DNA of 64,000 bases from Aralia elata (taxonomy: Eukaryota > Streptophyta > Magnoliopsida > Apiales > Araliaceae): the NCBI GenBank assembly GCA_034770075.1, contig CM068379.1, positions 27,961,506 to 28,025,505 on the forward strand. Reading direction: 5' to 3'. Below the pieces are notes generated by a model. It was not told the DNA's origin and did not search any database. It saw only the letters and a list, made by a program, of their open reading frames with translations. Made by a program: the position numbers and the translations under genes. Positions 24,848 to 35,647 of the stretch are shown here, one piece after another. The stretch's first letter is position 1. The number at the start of each line of letters is the position of its first letter.

Positions 24848-25618
24848 ACATTAGAGGGCTTAAGCCGCGTTCAAATCTTGATGCTGTCCTATCCTTTAAA
24901 ATTCATAAAATATGTGTGTGTGCGATATTTTTGATTTTTTACTTTTGTTGTGCGAATGTGTGTTGTTGTCCAATGAATGAATGATTGAATGGAATGGCTT
25001 TACTTTAAAGAAATCATTTGCATACGGTGAGGACGATGAATGTGAATGTATGTTGAGAGAGTACCTCCTCCTGAGGCGAACCTGTCGGTTGCTTATTACT
25101 GGACTCGATGGGGCTGCTCCCCGGAGATGGCTCAGGAAACGCACCACTCAAATCCGCTCCAATCGAAAGGGCTCAAACGAGTAGATTGCGAAGATTTGGG
25201 AACCTTCATGCCGAAAAGCCCGTGAGAGTAACCCTAGGATAGGTCAGCCTCAGAATAACCCAACGCAGGAAAAGTCTCTTCATGCCTTTTTACGTTTATA
25301 TGTCTAAATGTCATGATCTCATTCAATATTCATACATCCCTTTTCTATGTCGAAAGAGATTACTAACCGCTGTAAATTGCAGGGAATAGTTGGGGGAGCA
25401 TAATAAAGCATGTTTAGCATTCGTTATGGCACTAAAGGACTACTAACTTTCTCTTTTGCAGGGAAAGATTAAAGAACCCCAAAACACAAAAAAGTTATAG
25501 CTTTAGCATGCATCCATGTTTTCATTTCCCCAGGACTAAACTTCGAACCATTTGTCTCTGTAGGATTGCTCCTCAAACCCGTTCGCAGTCTAAGAAAGCC
25601 CAGGTCTCTACATCTGAA
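24848..25618 (+). other. Tat-2 leader
   Basis: Untranslated leader. Bases from about 24870 to 24928 are an imperfect reverse complement of LTR bases about 24434-24492, so the two could pair as a long hairpin around the primer site. No gene of its own is seen; short open frames are not conserved in Tat-1. An in-frame ATG at 25508 lies upstream of the gag start chosen here. Confidence 0.65.
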
Positions 25619-26308
25619 ATGGCTGATCTTCCTAACCATAATTCCATATCTCGGGAGGAGTTTGATGATTTTAAAAGACAGATGATGGAAATGGCCACAA
25701 TGTTAAAGGAACAGTTCTTAATCAGACAGGATCCGGTAAATCAGGGATCGCATAATACTCCACCACCAGGGGATGATCAGAATCCTCCTAAAAATGGTAC
25801 AAACCTGCTTAAAGAGGACCAACCCCGACTCAAGGACGAGCCAGTCATCCCAAAGCCCGTTCCCATACCTAGCAGGACAGTGATTACTATCCCAGAAGAG
25901 GGGGATAATGACGACCTTCGGAGAAAAATGAAACACATGGAGGAAACCATCCAATCTCTAAGGGGCATAGGCTCCCTGAGCAGGGTTAATTATTCGGATC
26001 TATGTGTTTTCCCCGGAGCCAGATATCCAGAAAAGTTCAAAGTTCCCGAGTTCGAAAAATACAATGGAAAGGGAGACCCCTATACACACTTGAAAATATA
26101 CATTGGAGAACTCGGGTCTTATGCCGAAGACGAGGGGTTAAGAATGCAGCTGTCGACGCCGGGTTTTCGCACACACACATTTTTTGATTTTTTACTTTTG
26201 TTGTGCGAATGTGTGTGTTGTTCAAATCTTGATGCTGTCCTATCCTTTTGTTCTACGCTTAAATCATCAGTTCCTTTTTCCCCTGACAGCGAACTACGTA
26301 GGACCTGA
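25619..26308 (+). pseudogene. gag: Tat-2 gag, truncated
   Basis: Starts MADLPNHNSISREEF like the Tat-1 gag and matches it closely for about 176 codons, up to EDEGLRMQL at 26148. From there the sequence is a scrambled junction that adds an unrelated tail (STPGFRTHTFFDF...) before a stop near 26308. The start at 25619 is chosen by agreement with Tat-1; an in-frame ATG at 25508 would add 37 residues. The central gag core needed for assembly (the ARIWYARLDN region onward) is missing, so the product could at most be a fragment. Retention of the gag 5' part may reflect packaging signals rather than protein function. Confidence 0.8.
26149..26260. other. Chimeric junction replacing mid-gag to the end of pol
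   Basis: Three pieces are joined. Right after gag comes CTGTCGACGCCGGGTTTT, the reverse complement of the LTR end. Then come two leader pieces in forward orientation but swapped order: ACACACATTTTTTGATTTTT (leader about 24910-24966), then TCAAATCTTGATGCTGTCC (leader about 24871-24897). Then the end of pol follows (TTCTACGCTTAAATCATCAG, equivalent to Tat-1 5138-5161). This looks like template switching during reverse transcription. Confidence 0.75.
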
Positions 26309-26773
26309 TCTCCCAACTTGTGGGGGTACGTAGGCAGCCATCATGGCGCGGTCCGATCCTTTAAAAATAATCCTTTCCCCAACCAAAACCAATTTTCGAT
26401 AGCCAGATAAAACCTTCCTACACCCTCAAAACCTTCCCGAAACCAACTGCCTAACCAGTTTCATCCCAGAATACATACCCTGATCCAACCCAAACAGTTG
26501 TCCCAAAATCTGAAATTCAATCCGACGAAATCAAAAGGTGTGCGGCAATAACTGTCAAATCTCCATCAAGTCTTGAGGAAAGAAAGAAGGCGAAATGTCA
26601 AAATCATGGTCAGTTGGATAAAATGATGATCTGATGGAGGGCAATGATACGACAAAAGGGGAAAATGACTAAATTTAAATGCATGTCTATATATATATAA
26701 GTCGTTTTATTACAAGATTTATCTTTCAATAACTGATGAAAACCAACATAGTCTATGCAGGAAATAAAATAAT
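26261..26773. other. Spacer after the pol deletion, homologous to Tat-1 4637-5150
   Basis: It aligns with the Tat-1 spacer between antisense gene 2 and pol, in inverted coordinates. No gene is seen. A short TA repeat is at about 26690. Confidence 0.7.
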
Positions 26774-28339
26774 CTACAAATCTGAAACTAGCCGAAGCAG
26801 GATGGACAGGGTGGTGGATAGATCTGAAGCATCAGCATCTCCTGCAATCTGCTGCCCCATCATATCAATACGATCCAGTAAAGCAGTAGCTCGGTTGACA
26901 GTCCCAGAATGTGCATCTATGACTGCCCTAGCCTGAGAAACAATGGCATCTCTGTCAGCTATGGCCACATCTCTGGCTAGAATAGCAGCATCTCTCTCAG
27001 CAATGGCGGCATCCCTCTCAGATTCAATAGCAATCAAGGACAGTCGGATCCGGCTATGTTCAGTGTCCTGACTAGGGGGAGAATCGGCTGAGATCGAATG
27101 ATATATGGCATCATCTGGGCAGGTCACTCCAGAGTCATCAAAGGTCCCGATCTGACTCACACCAACCACATCCGCATCTCCGCGCAACCATTGCACATAA
27201 GCGAATGTCTGGATGGGGCAACTATCATTATACTCGGCCAGGATCCTACGAGGCCAAAGATCATATACCCGCAGTAGATCTCTCTCTGTCTGGGATGATA
27301 TAAGGAATCGGTAGTCGGCCGCACCCGTGAAGAGGTGGAAATCCTGTGTCTGATCAAACTGCCCCATGACCGCCAGGGGATGATAAGTCGTCACGCCCCT
27401 CAAACCAGCAATGGGAATGAAATCCAGGTCGGGCACATGAGTCAAGAAGCTCCTAAAGGAGCAATATCCCGAGTAAACCAATAGATGAAAGGGGTCCTCG
27501 ATGATAGACAAAAATGATGTCCAGGAAGCCACATCAGTACAACTCGCGGGACGAAGCGAAAACTGCGTGGTTATGTCATGGCTGAAGCAAAACCCTTGGC
27601 GACGGAGATGGCCGATGGGACTAAGATGACTCATGAACCACATATACAGCAAGGTTGGGCTCCCTCGGAAGAATCTTCCTCGGAAGGACTGGCAATATGT
27701 GGCCGACATATAGGTATCCGCCAATATCATGGGGAGAATGGTGTGATCCTCCTGAAGGGCCCGAACGGCCGCAACAATCCGCATGTCCAAATGATCGGAT
27801 CCTGCAGGCAAATACAAAACTGAGATGACACAGGCCATCAGAACGCCCCCTCGCAAGGCATCCCAGCGCTCCTCGGACACGGAAAAATCACCGAGGAAAG
27901 GACGGAAACTGTCAGGTGAGCCAAATCGGTCAATCAAGAATTGAAGAGGAACCATATGGTCTGATGTGATTACCGGTAATAAGACAGCCCTCCGCAAACC
28001 GGTAAAAGTCAAGAATTGACGGCGCATGGAACCAACAGTAACCCTAGCACAGGGACCATCCAACGGCAGGCCGGTGAAGCGGGCATACTCCTCAAGGGTG
28101 GGGGTCAGCTCTACTGTCCCAAACCTAAACACCTGACGGGCCGGGGCCCAATGGCTCAGAAGACCATCCACAAAACCCGCTGGCACCTGAAAGGTCAGTA
28201 AGGACCAAGAATGTCCCAAAAGACCATCTGCGATAATCCTGTCTGCCGGCAGTAAACTGTCCAACCAGCGGAAGAGGCTGCCAATCAACCCTGTGGGAGG
28301 AATGGAATCCAAACGAACCACGGCATCCGAGGACGACAT
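26774..28339 (-). CDS. Antisense gene 2 of Tat-2: DUF7745/plant-mobile-like protein with C-terminal coiled coil
   Basis: Open frame of 521 codons from ATG at 28339 (MSSSDAVVRLDSIPPTGLIG). It runs against the element transcript. About residues 40-100 contain a W..V.RFG.VELTPTLEEYARFTGLPLDG pattern like the domains seen in plant retroelement-associated DUF7745 and plant mobile domain proteins. Residues about 410-460 are repeats of ERDAA(I/L)A(E/R)RD heptads, which predict a coiled coil and possible self-association. No catalytic motif is recognised. A T-rich tract ending in CAG directly precedes the ATG. Compared with Tat-1 (3066-4636) it lacks the two-base insertion and stays open. Role unknown; retention while all replication genes were lost is notable but may be passive, given the young age. 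Confidence 0.7.
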   Translation of the reverse strand: MSSSDAVVRLDSIPPTGLIGSLFRWLDSLLPADRIIADGLLGHSWSLLTFQVPAGFVDGLLSHWAPARQVFRFGTVELTPTLEEYARFTGLPLDGPCARVTVGSMRRQFLTFTGLRRAVLLPVITSDHMVPLQFLIDRFGSPDSFRPFLGDFSVSEERWDALRGGVLMACVISVLYLPAGSDHLDMRIVAAVRALQEDHTILPMILADTYMSATYCQSFRGRFFRGSPTLLYMWFMSHLSPIGHLRRQGFCFSHDITTQFSLRPASCTDVASWTSFLSIIEDPFHLLVYSGYCSFRSFLTHVPDLDFIPIAGLRGVTTYHPLAVMGQFDQTQDFHLFTGAADYRFLISSQTERDLLRVYDLWPRRILAEYNDSCPIQTFAYVQWLRGDADVVGVSQIGTFDDSGVTCPDDAIYHSISADSPPSQDTEHSRIRLSLIAIESERDAAIAERDAAILARDVAIADRDAIVSQARAVIDAHSGTVNRATALLDRIDMMGQQIAGDADASDLSTTLSILLRLVSDL

Positions 28340-28554
28340 CTGTGAAAAAATAGTATCAAAAAGACTGTACAGGGGTCATTCTCTATCCATAAATAAAAGA
28401 GCATGCATCATACAGTTAATAATAAACCAGGTGAATCCCATAAAAATGAAAAAGAAAACTGTGCATAAATAAATAAATGAGTTCAGTACATAGTGCATAA
28501 ATGAAAAAGAAATCTAAGCAGGTGCCGATACAAAAGGCCCTATCCTATCCTGGT

Positions 28555-30526
28555 CTAAATAAAATCAGTATCATCTATGAAAGCAGGATCCTCGAACTGA
28601 TCCCCTGGAGTCGCCGAGCTCGGAGGACCAAAGTTCATATCAGGGATGTAGGGATGCGCTGTGGCATCAGATGAACTCGGGCCTGCATCATAACCTGCAC
28701 CGTCAGGATCGTAGGTGTAAGCCTCCTCCGGGGCCCGGCCCAACCCCCGAATAAACAGCGACAACTGATCTACCTGACGGGTCAATGAGGCGATCTGCTC
28801 AGCGTGGGTAGGGGTCCGAACACAGGCAGCCCAATCGGTCATCGTCACCGAGCCTGGAACCATATCTCCAAGGAAGAAAGTGGCCCGAGTCTGAGGACCG
28901 ATGGTACGGGGCACCCACCATGTACGGAATGCATCACTCGTAGTGGGACCCGTGGAAAGCATCCGACCATCCTCCCCGGCGAGCATGATCTCCGAGGGCT
29001 GAGAATCCAGCGGCCAGAAAGTAGTGAAAGAAAGGGAGTGCGGGATGCGGATCTCTCCAGTGACGCATCTGAATGCGCGCTCTCCCAGATACATCACCCA
29101 GCCTCCAACACTCTGCAAAGTGAGGCGACGGGTGGAAAGCTCGAACTCCAGGCCGGAAGGATGCCCGTCAGCAAACCCCACAGTCAGATGATCGGAGAGG
29201 TAGGGAATCCAGACGACCTCTGCAGCCGTGATCAGCTCCAGCTGGATGCGACAGTGTGCAAAACTGCCAGACACGGGGACCTCCTCGAGAGTACTGTGAT
29301 GCCATCGCCGACCCCGAGGATAAGTGTCCGGGCCCAGAGTAGTGATAGGCCTCAGACATGGCAGCCGCTCGTAAGCCCAGAACTGTGAATAGAAACAAGG
29401 CAAGGCATGAGTCACTATCAAATACAGAAAAGAGATGAAAGGAAAAGAAATACAGTGAAAGAGAGGAGGAGGGGACTCACCAACAGAAAATGGTAGAAGC
29501 CGAGCCAGGCATCAGTCTGTCCCTCTGAGCGTAGACGCATGCCATGGAGGAAATAGGCAAAGGTAAATGACCCCCAGTCATAGTCACCGATGCGGTCCAC
29601 GTCTCTGACCGCTCCAACGACGCTGAAATGAATAGTGGAGGAGTTGTTCCCTAGAAAACAACCCCTCATGATGGTCAGGAACAGGCGTCGTAGCAGAATG
29701 TCCCTGGTGCCCTGATCTGCTGGAATAGGCAGCGCATAGAGACCCCCGACTGCATCAACTGCCAAGGCACCAGATCGGATACTGCGGGCCTTAAAGACCC
29801 GGTCCTCAGCAGCGAAGCCCAGCAAAGCTCGAACCTCCACAGGAGTGATATCAAGATCCAAGGGGACGCGGGACCCGGTAAACTCAATGCCAGTAATGTA
29901 CCTCCAGTCCCATGGGGTCAACACGACCTCGCAGTCGAGGAGATGAAGAGACTGCGTCTGGTGGAACCATCGCTCGGATAAAGCCCTCATGTAACCCCAG
30001 GGGCACTGGCGGGGGATGATAGTGAAGAAATGTCGGAAGCCCCAAGAGTCCACCATCGCCCGATAATCACTGTGCAGGGCCGCGTAAAGGGAGTAGATGT
30101 TGAACCAGTTACCCCTCGGCTGGGTAAACTCGGGTACCTGGGGCAATCACCAAGGGGTCAATCCGGATAAAAGGAGAATGGAGAAATTGAGAGTGAAATC
30201 AGAATAGAGCTGAAATATACCTCGTTAGCCACGAGAGATGCTGAAGGGTGACGACTGAGATCCCGACCCAAAAGATCGGGTATCTGCACAGAGGCGCCAG
30301 AAGGAGCCTGATGAGTAGATGGAGCCGGTGTGCTGGAGGATGGCCCCTCTGCCGCGACCTCCGGAGGGACAGCCTCCTCAACGTCCGGATGACCAGGACG
30401 AATAACAGCCTCCGTCAAACGACGAGCCTGACGGGTCCGAGGAGGAACAGGAGTGGGTGCAGCCCTACGACGGCGAACACCCGAAGTCCGAGAGGCGGAT
30501 GAGCTACTGGGCGCATCACGATCCAT
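28555..30526 (-). CDS. Antisense gene 1 of Tat-2: three-exon plant-mobile-domain-like protein
   Basis: Proposed exons: 30526-30221 (102 codons), 30137-29481 (219 codons) and 29382-28555 (275 codons plus TAG). Introns are 83 and 98 bases, have GT..AG ends (CGAG|GTATAT to CCCCAG|GT; GTTG|GTGAGT to TTCACAG|TT) and are both phase 0, so the frame stays open for about 596 residues. Exon 1 is rich in S, P, R and A. Exon 2 has NIYSLYAALHSDYRAMVDSW, then SERWFHQTQSLHLLDCEVVL and TPWDWRYITGIEFTG, a layout like the plant mobile domain (PMD) found in some transposons and retroelements. Exon 3 ends with GPPSSATPGDQFEDPAFIDD. Introns inside an antisense gene of a retroelement mean it must be copied through the sense genomic RNA, where these introns are not removed. 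Function unknown. Confidence 0.65.
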
Positions 30527-31160
30527 AGCTGGAATAGAACGGGCGAGAAAGAAGGTAAGTTTCCTTTTAAAATTATGTAATGAACATTCTAAATTTCTAG
30601 CCTCATCATATGATTAATGCAACATGATGCATGTAAAAAAAAAAAATAAAATAAAAAAAAAAATAAAAAAATAAAAAAAAAAAAAAAAAAAATCGGCAGA
30701 GTTCCGTTTGTAAATTGAACATCCCAGGCATAAGCCAAACGTGTTTTCCATCAATCAAAGCCTTAAACAGATTTAAATTACATTCATATGTGCGATTACA
30801 TCATGTAATGCATGTTTCTCTTGCAGAAAAGGAATAACAATGTGCGGGACCGCCTCATGAACATAAAATAGGACTCACATAGTTGATACATAGCATGTAT
30901 ATATGATGGTACATTACATAGCATTGTAAAGCATACATTTTATGTTTAAACATGTAAATAGTCAAATGTATAGCAAAACATTGACGAAATTGAAAAGTGA
31001 CCGGTCAAAGTGTTACCTGTAGCGTGTAGATCAATCCTACCGGAACAGTTTTTGCAGGAAAGTTGAAAAAATCGACAAAAAGCCCTTGCGAACAAGAAAA
31101 ATTGAGAGAATCTCTTTGGATTACAAGTTGAAAGTGACAGATCTGGAGGAGCCGCGTTGG
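30527..31160 (-). other. Putative 5' untranslated region of the Tat-2 antisense genes, with an A-rich tract
   Basis: No gene is seen. The A-rich tract at 30636-30692 is broken by T residues, unlike the pure 106-base run in Tat-1. The rest aligns with Tat-1 1275-1961. Confidence 0.65.
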
Positions 31161-31220
31161 ATTTAAGGCCCGATCATGGCCGCAGATGTATCTGCGGCTG
31201 GCCGCAGATCCATCTGCGGC
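31161..31220 (-). promoter_or_regulatory. Putative antisense promoter cassette of Tat-2
   Basis: Dyads GCCGCAGAT-GT-ATCTGCGGC at 31179-31198 and GCCGCAGAT-CC-ATCTGCGGC at 31201-31220 are followed, reading toward the antisense genes, by CCTTAAATCC at about 31160-31169, where Tat-1 has CTTATAAGC. The TATA-like site is thus weaker here. Function inferred from position. Confidence 0.5.
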
Positions 31221-31294
31221 TGGCCCTGGTGGGTCCCACCTTGCTCCCTTGCAGCCATTTGACGTGTTGAAGTGAAAAGTTTACGAGATGGGTG

Positions 31295-32288
31295 ACCGGC
31301 GACGATACCCGGCCCCGACATGACGATCGACCGGCGACGATAACCGGCGATCACGAGATGGATGACCGGCAACGATAACCGGCTCCGACAGATAACCAAC
31401 CGGCGACGATAACCGGGGGTTACGCGATGGGTGACCGGCGACGATACCCGGCCCCGACGAGACGATCGACCGGCGACGATAACCGGCGATCACGAGATGG
31501 ATGACCGGCGACGATAACCGGCTCCGACAGATAACCAACCGGCGACGATAACCGGGGGTTACGAGATGGGTGACCGGCGACGATACCCGGCCCCGACATG
31601 ACGATCGACCGGCGACGATAACCGGCGATCACGAGATGGATGACCGGCGACGATAACCGGCTCCGACAGATAACCAACCGGCGACGATAACCGGGGGTTA
31701 CGCGATGGGTGACCGGCGACGATACCCGGCCCCGACATGACGATCGACCGGCGACGATAACCGGCGATCACGAGATGGATGACCGGCGACGATAACCGGC
31801 TCCAACAAGGTAACCGACCGGCGACGATAACCGGAGGTTACGAGATGGGTGACCGGCGACGATACCCGGCCCCGACGAGACGATCGACCGGCGACGATAA
31901 CCGGCGATCACGAGATGGATGACCGGCGACGATAACCGGCTCCGACAGATAACCAACCGGCGACGATAACCGGGGGTTACGAGATGGGTGACCGGCGACG
32001 ATACCCGGCCCCGACATGACGATCGACCGGCGACGATAACCGGCGATCACGAGATGGATGACCGGCGACGATAACCGGCTCCGACAGATAACCAACCGGC
32101 GACGATAACCGGGGGTTACGCGATGGGTGACCGGCGACGATACCCGGCCCCGACATGACGATCGACCGGCGACGATAACCGGCGATCACGAGAAGGAGGA
32201 CCGGCGACGATAACCGGCTTCGACAAGATAACCAACCGGCGACGATAACCGGGGGTTACGCGATGGGTGACCGGCGACGATACCCGGC
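31295..32288. repeat. CG-rich tandem array, Tat-2 copy (about seven 139-bp units)
   Basis: Core ACCGGCGACGATAACCGGC (or GATACCCGGC) recurs about every 35 bp with four spacer classes, giving a 139-bp higher-order unit repeated about seven times. Units are more uniform than in Tat-1, consistent with a younger array. In the minus direction it lies upstream of the antisense promoter cassette. Confidence 0.95.
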
Positions 32289-32515
32289 CCCGAACGAGAC
32301 GATAGATTGAAGGAGTGAACCCAAAGACTAACGAACACGGTCAAGGGGTTGATACATTGACACTCTTACGAATGTCTTGCATGCATTGCATCTTATGTTG
32401 CATCATAAGCTATATGTGTGGCATCATGTATGTACTGTCATTCTTACGCACTGTCATTCATGCATCGAGTGTCTATTCTTTATCCTGTTCATTTCATTTA
32501 TCATTTCATAAACAT
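32289..32515 (+). other. Short region between array and polypurine tract
   Basis: Aligns with Tat-1 49-277. It holds imperfect repeats of ATGCATTGCATC-like sequence and no gene. Confidence 0.6.
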
Positions 32516-32531
32516 GATAAAGAGGGGCAGC
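32516..32531 (+). other. Polypurine tract of Tat-2
   Basis: GATAAAGAGGGGCAGC abuts the right LTR and is identical to the Tat-1 tract. Confidence 0.85.
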
Positions 32532-34650
32532 TGTAGACACCCAAATTTTGCGTTTCCTTCTACTAACCTTGACAGGAGGGCGAATCCGTCAATTGAACCG
32601 GCTTGCGGGAGCAAAGGAGCGGGCACAAGGGCAAGCGCCCGGCACCGCCGCAATGATTTGGGCAGCCCAAGTCGACGTGACAGCATGATCATCCGAGGCA
32701 GGCATTTCCGAATGAGGTGGCACGTATCCCGGAAGTTCCCGGACTGCGGAATACGAGCCTGTCAGCGAAAACCGACGTTGCGGTACGAAAATCGAGGCGT
32801 GGCACGAAAATTGAGAAAGTCAAGCCCGCCAGCCGCGGATAGATCTGCGGCCAAGTGGGTGCGCCAGCACGAAAACCGGGAAATCAGCACTCAGCAGCTG
32901 AGTGCGATGGGAGGCGTGCCAGCTGGCCAGCCGCAGATCCATCTGCGGCCAGCCGCAGATAGATCTGCGGCTGGCTCTGGCCAGCCTATTTAAGCCAGCT
33001 TCGGCAGCATACAGGGGGTTCAGCCATTTTGGGAAGAAGAAGGAAATTCCAGCAGCAAAAGAGCACGGAAATAGAGAGAAAATAGTGAGATTTTGCTACA
33101 AAGATAGGAGAGAAAGGAGAGAAAAAAAAGAGAGAATTCAATCCTTTTAATTTTGATTGTATCAAATACACTCCTTATCCTATTCAAATACACAAGTTCA
33201 TATCCATTTGAGATCAATTGCAAGGTGAAAATTCTATTTGTTCTAGCAATTCATGTCATATTGATTGGGTAAAATTAGATGTAACTTTCATGTATCTTGT
33301 TGAAAAATGAATTAGGGATTATGAGTGAAGTTTCCATCGGAATAAAACTCTTCCTAATAACCCGATGATATTCGTTCATTAATTTCTTTGTTTGTTTTAA
33401 GGTGTTATGTTTGGTATCATTTCCTTTAAATCGTTATTTTAGGATGTCTTGGTATTGTTAGATTATCCGGGTTGGTTTATTTTCTTGTAATATCCGATTG
33501 TTTGTGTGTGGATACTTGGTTGTGAGCCTAGGAAAGCGACCCCGGGGTCCCGATCCGATGATGGACATATCTTGATGTAAGAAGTAGAGATGACGTAGTT
33601 CTCATTGTAAATATGTAATCGTTGGGCCTTAAAACGACGCTAAGGCGAGAGAATCGTGCTTAAGGCCCCGAAATAGTGAAATTTGTGATTGTTGGCGTTC
33701 GGGGATATTTTGATGGCTTACATGCCCATGAATAGCCCGACGCGTGTTTATGCTCGATTTGAATTATGACACGAAATTGATTTCAAAGCTAAATGATAAG
33801 ATTTTCATAAAATCAATCAAAGTAGGATATTAGAATCACGAGGTTAAAATTTGAGAAATGTTAATGAATGTCGATTCCTATCTAATGAGAAAGCTAAAGA
33901 AAAATCGTTTTCCAAAACAACACACGAAATGATTTTATAAATAATTGACGTTTTATTAAATCTTTGTGCATAGGGTGAAAGAGATCCTAGAAATTGCCCA
34001 TCATTTTATGAAAGCAACGTATAGATCTCGATTCCTATTTTGACGAAGGTTTAAAAAATCTTGTTTTGTTAAAACGACACTTAACGAAAATCTCATAGTT
34101 TTGATAATTAAAATCAAACCTTTCTCATAAAGCTTTCTCGTGTATGCCGAAAAGACATTCCGAAGCATCCTGAAAGTAAAACACGATTTTCCCTAAAATC
34201 CAAATGATTCTTTCATACAAACTCACCACAACATTCACATAAGCACACATACACACACATGCACGCACACACACACACATTTCATGAATTAAAGGATAGG
34301 AGAAGCATCAAGATTGCGGTAACCGTGTTTCACGGAAGTCGAGGGGTGCCTAACACCTTCCCCTCACTTAAACAAGCCCCCGAACTCTATGAATCTCGAT
34401 TCGCAGACCAATTAATTCGGAGTCACATATGAGCCAGCGATTTATAAAAACACGAAAATTCGGATGAGTTGGTACATCCATTTCAAATATACCAACTGGC
34501 GACTCTGGTTAATTGGCTCATCATAAAACACGATCTTTCAAAACCCCGTCGACATCAATGCCGACCTTTTCCAAAAAATCATTAAATCAAAAGGCTAAAA
34601 TTGGAAAAGACTAAAAGGAGACGAGAAAGCGAGAGAACCCGGCGTCGACA
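32532..34650 (+). repeat. Tat-2 right (3') LTR, 2119 bp
   Basis: TGTAGACACCC to GGCGTCGACA, nearly identical to 22708-24827. Differences seen by eye: an A run (8 versus 9), AATTC versus AATTTC, GCGAGAGAATCG versus GCGAGAATCG, and CCCCGTCGAC versus CCTCGTCGAC. Paired dyads lie at about 32925-32974 and CTATTTAAG at 32986-32994. Confidence 0.95.
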
Positions 34651-35601
34651 CTACCCATCAAAATCAACTTCAGTCTTGACCAGTTAGCCAAACTTTACAT
34701 CAATAAAATTATTTCTAGACATGGAGTCCCTGTTTCTATAGTATCAGACCGAGATCCACGATTTACTTCGAATTTTTGGACAAGTCTCCAGAAAAATTTA
34801 GGAACTTAGTTGAGACTAAGTACAGCATACCATCCACAAACTGACGGTCAGAATGAGAGAACCATCCAGACATTGGAAGACATGTTGCGCTCTTGCATCA
34901 TGGATTTCAAGGGAAGTTGGGAAGATCAATTACCTTTGGTAGAATTTGCATACAACAATAGCTACCATGCCAGCATAGGAATGCCACCATTTGAAGTCTT
35001 ATATGGAAGAAAATGTAGAACACCTTTATGTTGGGATGAGGTCGGAGAGCGACAAATGTTAGGACCTGAAATAGTGCAACAAACCACGGAGGTAATCCGA
35101 ATTATACGAGGAAGATTACAAGCATCACAGGATCGACAAAAGAAATATGCTGATCAACATAGAAAGTTACAAGATTTCGAAGTCGGTAGTCACGTATTCT
35201 TAAAAGTATCTCCGTGGAAAGAAAAAATTCGATTTGGGAAAAAAGGAAAATTAAGTCCAAGATTTATTGGACCGTTTCAGATACTGAGAAGGGTAGGTGA
35301 GGTAGCTTATGAGGTAGCCCTACCTCCCGAGTTAGAACATATTCATAACGTGTTTCATGTGTCCGTGTTACGACCGTACAAACCTGATTATAAACACGTT
35401 ATCGACTACGAACCCATTCAGATCGAGAAAGATTTATCTTATGAAGAAATTCCTATCGAAATCGTAGATAGGAAAGAACAACATCTGCGAAATAAAGTGA
35501 TCCCTTCAGTCAAAGTTATTTGGAGGAATCAAAATATAGAAGAAGCTACGTGGGAGCTTGAGAGTAAAATGCGAAATAGTTACCCACACTTATTTGTATA
35601 A
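34651..35601 (+). pseudogene. Tekay/Del-like gypsy pol, part 2: integrase core and chromodomain-like end
   Basis: After the duplicated CTACC the frame resumes as PIKINFSLDQLAKLYINKII and continues through the second catalytic aspartate (VSIVSDRDPRF), a TAG stop at about 34807 where E is usual (GT*LRLSTAYHPQTDGQ), and the catalytic glutamate (GQNERTIQTLEDML). The C-terminal module (SPRFIGPFQIL..VFHVSVLRPY) ends in a chromodomain-like stretch (VKVIWRNQNIEEATWELESKM). Without the Tat-2 insertion the two parts form one frame apart from two stop codons, so the element was already decaying or decayed later. Integrase with a chromodomain-like tail points to the chromovirus branch of gypsy. Confidence 0.88.
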
Positions 35602-35647
35602 TCTGTACTGTAATTTCGAGGACGAAATTCTTATTAGTGGGGGTGAA

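Larger units (their letters stand above)
22708..34650 (+). mobile_element. Tat-2: non-autonomous Tat/Retand-type element, complete, with target duplication
   Basis: Complete insertion of 11,943 bp bounded by TGTAGACACCC and GTCGACA, flanked by perfect CTACC duplications (22703-22707 and 34651-34655). It interrupts the integrase of the Tekay-like element. The two LTRs are nearly identical: by eye one substitution (C/T near the end) and a few short indels. It keeps primer site, leader, the first 176 or so codons of gag, two antisense genes, array and polypurine tract. It lacks the rest of gag, protease, RT, RNase H and integrase. Movement must therefore have depended on proteins from an autonomous relative such as Tat-1. 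Confidence 0.95.
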
